Source of the DNA: Ashinkailepas kermadecensis
Lineage: Eukaryota > Arthropoda > Thecostraca > Neolepadidae
DNA length: 64,000 bases
Direction: 5' to 3'
Assembly (NCBI GenBank): GCA_034440615.1
Contig: JAOTOM010005136.1
Span: 385,001-449,000 of the forward strand
The notes under the pieces were generated by a model that worked only from the letters and a program-made list of their open reading frames with translations, was not told the origin of the DNA and did no database searches. Positions 23,461-34,030 of this stretch are shown one piece after another. Each line of letters opens with the position of its first letter. Within the stretch, counting starts at the first letter, position 1. A program made the position numbers and the translations under genes.

Positions 23461-26045
23461 GCAAAGGTGTCGCGCGTAACTCTGCAAAGGCCTCATGCAT
23501 CACTACACGTAGGCGTCACGCGTCACCACACAGACGCGTCACACGTCACCTCATGGAGGCATCACAAGCACCCCACAGAGGCGTCACATGTCACCCTGCA
23601 GGGCGTCACACATCACCTCACAGACGCGTCACAAGCACCCCACAAAGGCGTCACACGTCACCCTGCAGGAGCGTCACACATCACCTTACAGACGCGTCAC
23701 ACATCACCTCACAGACGCGTCACAAGCACCCCACAGAGGCGTCACACGTCACCCTGCAGGGACGTCACACATCACCTCACAGACGCGTCACAAGCACCCC
23801 ACAGAGGCGTCACATGTCACCCTGCAGGGCGTCACACATCACCTCACAGACGCGTCACAAGCACCCCACAAAGGCGTCACACGTCACCCTGCAGGGACGT
23901 CACACATAACCTCACAGGCGCGTCACACATCACCTCACAGACGCGTCACAAGCACCCCACAAAGGCGTCACACGTCACCCTGCAGGGACGTCACACATAA
24001 CCTCACAGGCGCGTCACACATCACCTCACAGACGCGTCACAAGCACCCCACATAATAGGCGTCACACGTCACCCTGCAGGGACGTCACCCTGAGGGCGTC
24101 ACATAACCTCACAGGCGCGTCACACATCACCTCACAGACGCGTCACAAGCACCCCACAAAGGCGTCACACGTCACCCTGCAGGGACGTCACACATAACCT
24201 CACAGACGCGTCACAAGCACCCCACAAAGGCGTCACACGTCACCCTGCAGGGCGTCACACATCACCTCACAGACGCGTCACAAGCACCCCACAAAGGCGT
24301 CACACGTCACCCTGCAGGGACGTCACACATAACCTCACAGACGCGTCACACATCACCTCACAGACGCGTCACAAGCACCCTACAGAGGCGTCACACCTCA
24401 CCATGCAGAGGCGGCATACATCACCCTGCAGGGCGTCACACATCACCTCACAGATGTGTCACAAGCACCCCACAAAGGCGTCACACGTCACCCTGCAGGG
24501 ACGTCACACATAACCTCACAGGCGCGTCACACATCACCTCACAGACGCGTCACAAGCACCCCACAAAGGCGTCACGTCACCCTGCAGGGCGTCACACATC
24601 ACCTCACAGACGCGTCACAAGCACCCCACAGAGGCGTCACACGTCACCCTGCAGGGACGTCACACATAACCTCACAGACGCGTCACACATCACCTCACAG
24701 ACACGTCACAAGCACCCCACAGAGGCGTCACACCTCACCATGCAGAGGCGGCATACATCACCCTGCAGGGCGTCACACATCACCTCACAGATGTGTCACA
24801 AGCACCCCACAAAGGCGTCACACGTCACCCTGCAGGGGCGTCACACATCACCTCACAGACGCGTCACAAGCACCCCACAAAGGCGGCACACGTCACCCTG
24901 CGGGGACGTCACACATCACCTCACAGACGCGTCACAAGCACCCCACAAAGGCGTCACACGTCATCCTGCAGGGGCGCCACACATCACCTCACAGACGCGT
25001 CACAAGCACCCCACAAAGGCGTCACACGTCACCCTGCAGGGCGTCACACATCACCTCAAAGACGCGTCACAAGCACCCCACAAAGGCGTCACACGTCACC
25101 CTGCAGGGACGTCACACATAACCTCACAGACGCGTCACACATCACCTCACAGACGCGTCACAAGCACCCCACAGAGGCGTCACACCTCACCATGCAGAGG
25201 CGGCATACATCACCCTGCAGGGCGTCACACATCACCTCACAGATGTGTCACAAGCACCCCACAAAGGCGTCACACGTCACCCTGCAGGGACGTCACACAT
25301 CACCTCACAGACGCGTCACAAGCACCCCACAAAGGCGTCACACGTCACCCTGCAGGGACGTCACACATAACCTCACAGACGCGTCACAGGCAGCCCACAA
25401 AGGCGTCACACGTCACCCTGCAGGGCGTCACACATCACCTCACAGACGCGTCACAAGCACCCCACAGAGGCGTCACACGTCACCCTGCAGGGACGTCACA
25501 CATAACCTCACAGACGCGTCACACATCACCTCACAGACGCGTCACAAGCACCCCACAGAGGCGTCACACCTCACCATGCAGAGGCGGCATACATCACCCT
25601 GCAGGGCGTCACACATCACCTCACCGATGTGTCACAAGCACCCCACAAAGGCGTCACACGTCACCCTGCAGGGGCGTCACACATCACCTCACAGACGCGT
25701 CACAAGCACCCCACAAAGGCGTCACACGTCATCCTGCAGGGGCGCCACACATCACCTCACAGACGCGTCACAAGTACCCCACAAGGCGTCACACTTCACC
25801 ATGCAGAGGCGACATACATCACCCTGCACGGCGTCACACATCACCTCACAGACGCGTCACAAGCACCCCACAGAGGCGTCACACCTCACCATGCAGAGGC
25901 GGCATACGTGACCATGCAGAGGCTTCACACATCACCACACAGAGGCGTCACATGTCACTATACAGAGACGTCACACATCACCCCACAGAGGCGTCACATG
26001 TCACTATACAGAGACGTCACACATCACCACACGTAGGCGTCACAC
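23461..26045. repeat. large satellite-like array with higher-order structure
   Basis: About 2.6 kb of ~22-23-bp monomers that all begin GCGTCAC. Three monomer types are arranged A-B-C: A contains ACATCACCTCACAGAC, B contains AAGCACCCCACAAAG, C contains ACGTCACCCTGCAGG. The trimer period is 67-68 bp; steps of 91 bp mark an extra A monomer. A rarer set (CTCACCATGCAGAGGCGGCA, then a GATGTGTCAC variant) recurs at about 24395, 24730, 25185 and 25565. This marks a second level of about 335-455 bp. Frames of up to 501 codons inside the array are artefacts of stop-free units. Confidence 0.93.
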
Positions 26046-26311
26046 GTAGCGTGTCACTCCCAGCTGCTGACCCGGCGACCATTGGCTGCCGGCAGAAAAC
26101 TGAACGGTCTCTTCCTGTTGGCGGGTGCATCGGCTACAGCGTGACGTCATCGCGCAATGTGACATCATCGGCCAGTGTGACATCACCGACCGGCGTGACA
26201 GCGGTATCATCGGCGACAGTGAGACGGCTCTGGCGGCCAGTGTGACATCACCAACGCCAACAGTGACGCCAGAGTGACTCGGAACCGCAGCGGCTCCAGG
26301 TGACCTCCGCC
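26046..26311. other. GC-rich flank with degenerate GTGACATCATC words
   Basis: Between the array and the candidate exon, TGACATCA, TGACGTCA and GTGACAGC words recur irregularly about every 16-30 bp. It could be the 5' untranslated or promoter side of the exon. No TATA box was seen. Confidence 0.4.
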
Positions 26312-26441
26312 ATGGCGATGGACCAAGTGTGCAGCACGGTGTTGCTTGTGATGACACTGCCGGTCCTGGCGACAGCTGCCGATGCCGAAAACGGCTACTT
26401 CAAACAGGCCGGCTTCACACAGAGAATTCAACACCACAAAG
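26312..26441 (+). CDS. possible first coding exon of a secreted protein (partial)
   Basis: An ATG in strong context (GCCATGG, 26312) opens 43 codons that read as a classic signal peptide. A short N-terminus is followed by a hydrophobic core (STVLLVMTLPVLATA, residues 8-22) and small residues suited to cleavage near residues 22-25. A polar stretch NGYFKQAGFTQRIQHHK follows. The frame runs straight into AAAG|GTAAGAG, a near-perfect donor, leaving phase 1 at 26441/26442. This is what a first exon of a secreted or neuropeptide-like precursor looks like. I do not recognise the family, and no second exon was identified downstream. Codon use cannot be judged on 130 bases. It could be chance, since it rests on one signal sequence plus one splice site. 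Confidence 0.42.
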
Positions 26442-27289
26442 GTAAGAGAGCTTCTCATTATCTATGTGCACTGAGGCATGTTCCCAGTCAGTCGCCTTTT
26501 CTTAAGTACTCCTTGTACACATTTAGCAGGATTGTGTAGAAATCTTTAACCCTCAACAACCGAGATAATTTTTCGAGGCTGTGTTGTGGTTTCAACGCTC
26601 GGCGGCCTTCTACGCTTCAGCCCTGTTGCTCTTGATCCCTAATGTGCGAGAACCGCGAAATAACTGCCGTGGGATTGTTTGCCATACAACCAATCCTTGA
26701 CTCCCCAATTTAATACTTTGTTTTAATTGGCAACATTCTCCAAGTCAGGTAGCACTTCGTAAAAGTGGAGCCAAATCGGTGGGTGTCGGAGGCTTTAGCG
26801 TAGCTGTGCACATAATGTATTCGGATCGAGAGCCTTTAAGTTATCTAGTGTAGTTCAGCTTCCCATATATCTGCCGACTTTCATGTGGCTCGTTCCGTGC
26901 AAACTTAGAAAGCAATGGAAGAAAGGGAGCGTGCATTTTGTCACAGCTTTACTTCAGCTCGTATGGCATGTTCTGCAATGCATGCTAGATACAGAAATCC
27001 ATAGCCAGTCGAGGTTCATTAAGGTCAATAATACTATCGCTTTGAAATGTGCATTATGGGAATGAGTCAGCGAAGTATGAAGGCATCCCAAAATCTGAAA
27101 TATCAACCATGTGTACCCAATAACTACGGTAAAAATGCCAAAACTAGCATTTACACACGACAGAAATACTCCAGTGATGGCCCCAGACATTAATGCAAGT
27201 GCAGAGACTAAATCGGGACTGCTATATTTTACCTAGAGATTCACAAATAATTGCAAGCAGCCACGGGAGTTGATTTCTGAAAATAATTC
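26442..27289. other. possible intron or intergenic DNA
   Basis: AT-rich unique sequence beginning with the GTAAGAG donor. No convincing acceptor with a continuing frame was found. Confidence 0.4.
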
Positions 27290-27600
27290 GAGGGGGAAAA
27301 ATAAATGGGGGAGGGGGGGGTTTAAATAGGTTGGGTAAAAACCCCCCAAGGGCGCAAATTAAAAATTTAAAAAAACAAAAAGGGGGAAAAAAAAAAAACC
27401 AAGGCCCCCTCCCCCTCTAAAAAAAAAAAAAAAAAAAACCCCCCCCCCCCAACAAAAAGAAGGGGGAGGGGTAAAGAAGAAGAAAACACCAAAAAAAAAA
27501 AATGAGGGGGGGGGGCCCCCACCCCTCTTCTCTTCGCCCGCGACCATGGGGAGAGATGGACAAAAAAAAAAAACAAAAAAAAAAAAAAAAAATTTTTTAT
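27290..27600. other. homopolymer-saturated block, probable artefact
   Basis: Runs of G, A, C and T of 8-20 bases follow each other with almost no normal sequence between (for example an A20 run near 27419-27438 followed directly by C11-12). Real DNA rarely looks like this; noisy consensus does. It abuts the 3' end of the LINE, where a poly-A/T tail would lie. Confidence 0.7.
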
Positions 27601-27886
27601 CTTTAGCAGAGGCAAAGTGCCATCCGCTAGAGATATGCTACGTTAAAGAAGGAGTTACGTTAATCCGGCTTATGTGGCATCCGGTTATATCAAATAAGAA
27701 AGAGAGGAAAGATGAGACGCCGGCAAGCAAGGAACGTGGCGTAAGGGCCGATACATACATACACAGGTGAAACATATACATACATACATACATACACGAC
27801 ACTTAGAAGGACACTTGGAGGGTGGGCAGCATCGTAACCTGCGGAGAGGCTCCACTGCCCACCTGCGACCTGAAAGGCGAAGCGGA

Positions 27887-27922
27887 GGCCCGACGCCCAG
27901 GGCGAGTCGTGGGCGTCGGGCC
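27887..27922 (-). other. perfect hairpin in the LINE 3' untranslated region
   Basis: Arms GGCCCGACGCCCA (27887-27899) and its exact complement (27910-27922), with a 10-nt loop. A stable stem near the RNA 3' end is a plausible recognition site for the element's own reverse transcriptase; that role is inference. Confidence 0.75.
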
Positions 27923-28121
27923 CAACCCTGTATGTGTAGGTGTATGTTTGAGTTAACGCTGGGAAAACCCGTAGGTAAAAACCAAGCACAATTTATATGG
28001 AGAACCGTCCGTTATGGCCAAATTGGACTGGTCTCTGCCTACCTAGTGTGAAATAACCTATATGTATGTGTTTTGCGACGACGGAGATGATTAGTCAAGT
28101 TTGTGTTTAATATGCTCAAGA

Positions 28122-29079
28122 TTACTTCCTCAAGTTTGGTGCTGTGAAGAATGTAAATAGTAGCTCAATGAGCTCCGGGTGTTTGTCACCGAGAAGGCTT
28201 GGCAGTGAAAGTGGAATCCGATGTTGGGCAATGTAGGAAAGAAGGGGGCGACGTTGTAATTGGTAGGCAGGGCAAATAAGTAAGAAATGTTCCACAGAGT
28301 TATGTACATCACATGTTTGGCAAGGCGGAGCGCGGCGAAGTTGGCGGAAGAGGAAATCATGTGTGAGTTTTGTGTGCCCGAGTCGGAGCCGGGCAAGGAG
28401 GATCTCATGTGTGCGTGTGTGTTGTCGGGAAGAGGGCCATTTGGCGAGAAGGGGTTTAATGTGGTGTAAATGTGTAGTGTTGTGGTTCCAGCATGCCTGG
28501 AGATATGTGTTAAATAATTGGTTGGTGAGGGACAAAAGGTCACCGGGGGAACTGGGAGGTTGGGGGCGGGTGGGAGGTCAATAGCTCGACGAGCGAGCTC
28601 ATCCGCCCGCTCGTTGCCCGGAATCCCCATGTGGCCAGGAATCCAGAGCAGTGTGAGTTGGAGGTGAGCATGATGGGTGTGATAGAGTTGACGGATAGCG
28701 TGGAGTGTGGGGTGTGTAGTGTTGTGTATGGCTGCGAGAGCGTCGATGGATGAACGTGAGTCAGTGCAGATGATGGTTGGTGTGGTGATGTGGTGTTGAA
28801 TAATGTGGTGTAGACAGGTGAAGATTGCGACTAACTCTGAAGTGTAAACCGAGTGGTGTGGTGTTAATTTTATTTGGCCAAAGTTGGGTCCACCGCACCA
28901 GGCAGCTCCCGTACCGTCTGTGGTACGGGAGCCATCCGTGTAGAAGTATGTGTAATGGGGGTGGGCTGCTTGATATTCGAAAAATGTTAGTTGAGTTTCG
29001 AGGGGGGAAAGTAATTTTTGTTTTGGCGGAAGAGATATTCGAGATTGGGGTGATACATGTGCCAAAACGGGAGTAGGGG
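28122..29079 (-). pseudogene. ORF2 RNase H domain and C-terminal CCHC
   Basis: RNase H shows all four catalytic positions: YTDGS, SELVAI, CTDSRSSI and GNERADELA, the last preceded by LLWIPGHMGIPG. After the C5 break at 28545-28549 the frame continues with LLARLRLGHTKLTHDF. It then reaches CQTCX7HX4C, the cysteine-histidine motif usual after RNase H in these elements. Stop at 28122. Confidence 0.88.
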
Positions 29080-30996
29080 AGGCAATTTGCCGGGGATTAC
29101 CTTGGGGAATTTGAGTGCGAAAGTAAGGACATGGTTCAAATGTATGGCAATATTGTGTTTGTTTCTATTATATGAACGTCGAACGGGAGGTTTAGAGAGT
29201 GCGAGACTGGCAGGGTGGTTGTGCTGTGTTGTGGTCCGAAAGTGGTATCTAACTAGTTGGAGTGTTCTGCGGTGTTGTAAGCTGGGGAGGTGGGCCTCAG
29301 CCCGGAGACTAGTGATGGGCGTGGTGCGGTGTGCTCCGGTGATGAGGCGAAGTGCGTGATTCTGTATGCGTTCAAGTGTTGCGATGTGTGTAGGAGATAT
29401 ATGATCGAAGATAAACGCATTGTATTCCAGGATTGAGCGAATCAGAGCAATATACATTGTGTTGAGGGTAGCCCTGTCTGCACCCCAGTCGCGACCGGAG
29501 ATGCAGCGCAGGAGATTTAGGCGTTTTGCGCAACGTTGTTTTAGATAAGCAATATGGGGGCCGAAACAAAGACTTTTGTCTAGTACGATGCCAAGATAGG
29601 TGAAGGTGGTTTGGTGAGGGATAATTTGGTCGCGATAACGGAGCGGTGTAAGAGGTGGGATGTACGAGTGGAGCCGGGAGAAAAGCATTGTGACGGATTT
29701 CGCTGGGGAGATTTGCAGTCCCCAGAGGGAGCACCAGGAATCAATTTGATTCATGGCGCGCTGCATGAAGTAATTTGCTTTGTCTGCCGATGGGTGCGTG
29801 CACCAGATGGCCAAATCATCGGCGTAAATGGAGTATTTTAGACAGGGGGAAATTTTGTGGAGGTCAGCGAGAGCATCATTGATCATGATAAGAAAGAGGG
29901 TGGGGGATAACACGCTGCCTTGTGGGACGCCTTGATCAAGTTTTTGGGGCCGAGAATGGATGTTGCCGCAGCGGACGGTGAATGTTCTATTAGCGAGAAA
30001 GTTGGTGATAAATTTTGCCATTCTGCCTCTGATGCCAATACGATGTAATTTGATTCGAAGGGCCGAACTGTGTACTTTATTGAATGCGGATTTTAAGTCG
30101 AGAAAAAGTGCGACGGTTTCATGTTTTTTTTCATGAAGCCGCGCTGTATGGAGTCAACTATTTGGATGAGGTTGTCGGCGGTGCTGTGTCTGGGTCGAAA
30201 GCCGCTTTGAAAGGGGGAGATAATTTCGTTGTTTTCGAGGTGGACTCTGATTCGTCCATTGACCATGCGCTCAAATATTTTAGAGGCACAACTAGTGAGA
30301 GAGATAGGTCGATAGCTAGAGGGAAGGTCGCGAGGTTTGCGAGGTTTAGCGATAGGAATGATAGTGCTAGTAGACCAGGAAGGGGGGAAGGTGCCGTCAG
30401 TCCATAGTTGGTTTAGTGCCGAAAGGAGGTTGTCTTTTCCGGAGTCGGATATATTTTGGAAGAAGGGGTATGCCAATTGGTCAGGGCCAGCCGCAGTGTT
30501 GGTTACTTTGGAAAGGGATAAATTTAGTTCATAGGGAGTAAAGGGGGCATTATATGGTTCAGTGTTGTCCGAGGTAAAGTTGCAGGTGGCGAGAGTGGTT
30601 TGTAGGAAGTCGATGGTGTGTTGCGAGTATTGTGTATTTGAGGAGATGTCAGCATAATAGGTGGCAAAGTGTTCCGCGACGTCTGAGGGTTCTGTGATGC
30701 TGCGTTGGTTAATTGTCAGTTGTGGGAATCCGCGGTGTGGGGATCTGCCATTTGCAAAAGGAGCGAATTTGGGTCCAAATTTTGCCGATGGGGTAAAACG
30801 GTTGAATGAGTTTGAATAGAGTTGCCAGCTGCGTTTTTTGGCCGCAAGGATAATCTGCTGACAACGTTTTTTAGCCTCGCGGGCTTCTAACATGTTTTGT
30901 GGGGTGAGATTTTTGCGAAATTTACGCTCAGCCCGCCGCCGCAGAGCGACGGCGCGTTGACACTCGTCGTTCCACCACGGCACGTGGTGACGGCCG
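29080..30996 (-). pseudogene. ORF2 reverse transcriptase domain
   Basis: Begins at the conserved PWWNDEC linker (30983). Motifs follow in order: AAGPDQL, SSYRPISL, FQSGFRPRHST, LDLKSAF (first catalytic Asp), QGVPQGSVLSPTLF, and YADDLAIW with the YADD active site. A thumb region to about 29100 follows, with SILEYNAFIFDH and ERIQNHALRLITGA. The A8 break at 30124-30131 lies just before LDLKSAF. All motifs are complete. Confidence 0.9.
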
Positions 30997-31851
30997 GGGA
31001 GCGACGAGTGTGGGGGACATGATTTTCTGCCGCGAGTAATATGGTGTCAAGAAAAGCTGAAATTGGGGGGTGAGAATGAGGAGGGAAGACGGTGTCAATT
31101 TCCTGGGAGAAAGATGGCCATTTCGCCTTGCGAACATTCCAGCGGGGTACAAATGAGTAATCTCTAGCCTGGGCTGAGCGTTCAAGCATGATATGTATGG
31201 GAAAGTGATCGCTAAAAAGGGGGTCGGGTTGCACGTGCCAAGAAAAGAGGGGTGAGATGGAGGCCGAGGCCAAAGAGAGGTCAATGGCAGATGGACGGTA
31301 CGGGGCGATGTCGGTGTTGTGTGTGGGTGTTTGGTCATTTAAAAAGACCATGTTGTGGGTGTTGAGAAGTGTTTCGATGTGGTGTCCGCGAGGTGATGTG
31401 GTGTGACAGCCCCATGCCTGGTGGTGGGCATTAAGGTCACCCAGCACCAGACAGGGGTGAGGAAGAAGACCGAAGAGGTCGGTCACAGAAGTTAAGGATA
31501 GTGTAAGAGAAGGGGAGAGATAAAGAGAGAGTATAGTGAGCTCTAGTTGTGCAATTTGGACAGAAACAGCAATAAATTTAGGTTATTATCAATGTTGATC
31601 TGACGATGGAGGAGGGTGTCTGAGATAAATAAGGCAACCCCGCCGCCGCGGGATGTAGAATTTATGTTGTTGGTATAGAGGGAATAACCAAAGATATTAA
31701 AATTATATGGGTCATTGTCGCGCCATCGGGTCTCCTGAACGGCGGCAATCAATGGTTTATTTTTAATGATATATTCCTTGAATTCTGCCCAATGGGATAT
31801 GAGTGACCTCGTATTCCATTGGAGCAAGAATTCAGTGGTGGGTGTCTGCAT
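30997..31851 (-). pseudogene. ORF2 endonuclease domain (APE-like)
   Basis: Landmarks in order: NTRSL with Asn at residue 13, AAVQETRW with Glu at residue 40, a SRGGGVALFI block, GDLNAHHQAWG, and FSDHFPI near the end. These are the metal-binding and catalytic positions of apurinic-type LINE endonucleases, and all are intact. The domain makes the first-strand nick for target-primed reverse transcription. It is split by the T3 break near 31575. Confidence 0.88.
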
Positions 31852-33196
31852 TAGTGTTGTTGGTGCTCACGCCCTCGCAGGCGTGTGTGTGGTGGGGAGG
31901 GCGTGAGGGAGTCGTCCGTCTCGTATGAGTCGGACGACCCCTGTGAAGGTGAGGGTGGCTCTAGATCCCCAGGGGGATCCGGGCTCGGGGAGCGGGAGGG
32001 GTGGCTGGGCCCGGGGGATGGGGAGGGGTGGCGATCCTGAGGGGGGGGGTGGATGATGCCCGCGCCTTGGGCGGAGCATCCTGGTGGCGTTGGGGGTGGG
32101 GGGCGGGCGTTTGAGCCGCCCGCTAGGGGAGCCGGGCGTGAGGCCGGCGGCGGAGCGACATGGTGGAGGTGGGGGAGCCGTGCGTCGGAGGGGCCCGCGT
32201 CTGGAGCGGGGCGCGTGGCCGGCGGCGGGGCGGCCTGTCGACGGTGTTGGTGCCGGGGAGCGGAGGAGCCTGCCGTGGGGCGGGGCACTTCGCCGGAGGC
32301 GGGGGGGGGGAAATGTGGATTGGAGGGCTCGGAGGGCTCTGGATGGAAGGGGCGAGGTCGGGCGGCCGCCTCGGCTGCAGTCGGCCACAGTGGGGCCAGA
32401 CGAGGCCGGGTCCAGACAGCTGGTGGGGTGGGCTGTCGGGGTGGCCCGCGCTGCGTAGCGCCGCTGCTGCCGCTCCTTGGCCTCTAGCCAGGCCGGGCAA
32501 CGCGGGGACGACGCGGGGTGGGGTCCCTGGCACGCCACGCATCGTACCTCCTCTGATGCGCATGCGTCCGTCGGGTGGACTCCAGCGCAGCGCCCACAGA
32601 TCGGTTCTTTGGCTCGGCATGCCCTGGTCAGGTGGCCATAACGCTGGCAGTGTGCAGCGGGCCGGGGGCGGGGTCCACGGGCGGAGGCCGATCCTTAGGT
32701 ATCCGGCCATCAGGTGGCTCGGAGGGGTCAGGGACCTGAACCCGAACTTGATAACCGGGCCGGGTCGGCGGCCGAGGCGGGTGACCTCGCACACCCCTTG
32801 GGGATGGAGCTCCGCGAGGAGCTCTTCCTCTGAGAGCTCCGCGAGCTCCGGGGCGTACGCGGTCACCCACGTCAGGTTGAGTCGGTCAGCCAGCTCTACG
32901 GTGATCTCCTCACCGAGGAAGCGGCAGATGTTGAGGAGGGCGCGGGCCTGGGTCGCCTCCTTTACCCTCACCAGGAGGGCCCCGGACCGGAGAACCTTGG
33001 CTGAGGCCACCTCCCCGGTCCACTCATCTATCTGCCTCGCTATGGCGAAGGGCGACGTCCTTGCGAAGGAACCCTCCTTCCTGGCTAGCAGCAGGAAAGA
33101 CTCTCCCTCAGGAGGGTCCCGGGAAGGGGGCAAACGGGCTCCCGGCCGGGGCCGGCGTCCTCCGTCCTCCGAGGGGGGGGCGGGGGTCCCGGGCAT
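31851..33196 (-). pseudogene. LINE ORF1, gag-like RNA-binding protein, two frame breaks
   Basis: This protein would coat the element RNA. The start ATG is at 33196. The N-terminal part is proline-rich and charged; a conserved block near residue 160-180 (HLMAGYLRIGLRPW) leads directly into the knuckles. Three zinc knuckles follow: a first of type CX2CX4HX4C (ending CQRYGHLTRAC), then CGRCAGVHPTDAC, then CVACQGPHPASSPRC. The first knuckle is split by a two-base loss at about 32652-32655, where one CA unit is missing. A second break falls in a ten-base G run at 32301-32310 (C run on the coding strand). After it the frame continues in a Pro/Arg-rich then acidic C-terminus (DSYETDDS) to a TAA at 31853-31851. 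Allowing for the breaks the protein is about 449 residues. The plus-strand frames here are shadows. Confidence 0.85.
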
Positions 33197-33420
33197 ACCG
33201 GGGCGGGGGTGGGGGTGCTTACCCCAGGGGGGAGTGGGGAGGAGAGTGCTTGTGTAGAAGTGCGCCCTGAAGGGGTGCTGACAAGAAAGGCACCCTGAAG
33301 GGGTGCTGCAAGGAAAAGTGTGAAGAGAACTGTCGTGCGAAAGGGGGAGAGAGACACAGTGTTTGGAGGGATGGGAGTAGCCGAACAGAGGCGGGCGCAG
33401 TCACGGTCAAAGACCGCTAG

Positions 33421-34030
33421 CCCGATCCATTAAACCAGAAAGGTACCTCTGTCGGCTCTAACCTATTGGGTGGGATGGGACAAAAACAATCAAAACTGAC
33501 CGCTGTTACAGGTCGGTTTCCCGACGGTGCTCGAGAGCACCGCTGGGCCGAAGGGGAGTGGGAGGGGGGCTACGCCGGCTATTCCGGGAGCAACCGACTA
33601 GTGGCGTCGGCCGGCTAGTCCGGCTAACAACCAACTAGTGGTCCGGGTGGCTGACGTCACCCGGGGGGCAGAGCTTCCCGTAGATGCCCTAATAAGGACA
33701 CCTACGAGACAGTTGGGAGAGGGTGGATGGGGCAGCGGGCAGCTTCTTGTGCTCGATCGCCAGTGAAAACTAGGTCTTGTCGAGCCTCTCTCCTTCTCCT
33801 ATATTATACCGAAATGGCGCACTGTCTATAACGCGAGAGAGATCAAGACTGACTGCGCGCATGCGAGCAGACGACCGGGTGAGGAAGACTGGGAACAGGT
33901 TGGCCGGCCGCCCTCAGGCGGCCGCAGTCGCCTCAGGGCCTCGGGCGAGGTCCGGGCATGGGCGTACTCAAGTACAGTGCACAGTCGGCAGGGGGCGCAA
34001 ACGGAAACACAACAAGGGCTAAGTATATTT
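33421..34030. other. GC-rich segment upstream of the LINE, unclassified
   Basis: Contains a tight hairpin (GGTGCTC-GA-GAGCACC, about 33525-33540) and repeated ACTAGTGG and CCGGCTA words. It starts TGTTACAGG near 33504 and has an AATAAGGACACC block near 33690. This could be a solo LTR of about 300 bp or the true 5' untranslated region of the LINE. No target duplication was seen, so neither is claimed. Confidence 0.3.

Larger units (their letters stand above)
28122..31851 (-). pseudogene. LINE ORF2, endonuclease-reverse transcriptase-RNase H polyprotein, five frame breaks
   Basis: This is the enzyme that nicks target DNA and copies the element RNA into it. It starts at ATG 31851, sharing one base with the ORF1 stop (TAATG), and ends at 28122. 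Read through the breaks it is about 1,244 codons, a normal length for this family. The frames change at 31574-31576 (T3 on the coding strand), 30996-30999 (C4), 30124-30131 (A8), 29076-29079 (C4) and 28545-28549 (C5). In each case one base is missing from a homopolymer. No stop codon lies in the correct frame between the breaks. Either this copy is newly inactivated or, more likely, the consensus has homopolymer deletions. Confidence 0.9.
27600..33420 (-). mobile_element. full-length non-LTR retrotransposon (LINE), I/Jockey superfamily with RNase H
   Basis: Two overlapping ORFs on the minus strand: gag-like ORF1, then ORF2 with endonuclease, reverse transcriptase, RNase H and a CCHC motif. 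The 3' untranslated part (about 28121-27600) contains a CATA microsatellite and a perfect 13-bp-arm hairpin. It ends in CTAAAGATAAAAAA beside a homopolymer block. The 5' boundary is uncertain: upstream of ORF1 the sequence is GC-rich and repeats GCACCCCTTCAGGG twice, and 33420 is a working limit. All catalytic residues I looked for are present and no nonsense codon was found. The seven frame breaks are single-base or dinucleotide-type indels. RNase H with three gag zinc knuckles fits the I-like clades better than Jockey proper, but the clade is not settled. Confidence 0.9.

Noticed and set aside
24740..26245. 501-codon open frame and several others inside the 23.5-26 kb array
   Set aside because: They are translations of repeat monomers in different frames; several overlapping frames are equally open, and there is no start context, splice signal or domain.
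32160..33257. 365-codon plus-strand frame opposite LINE ORF1
   Set aside because: Shadow of the GC-rich ORF1; the minus strand carries the zinc knuckles and the conserved gag block.
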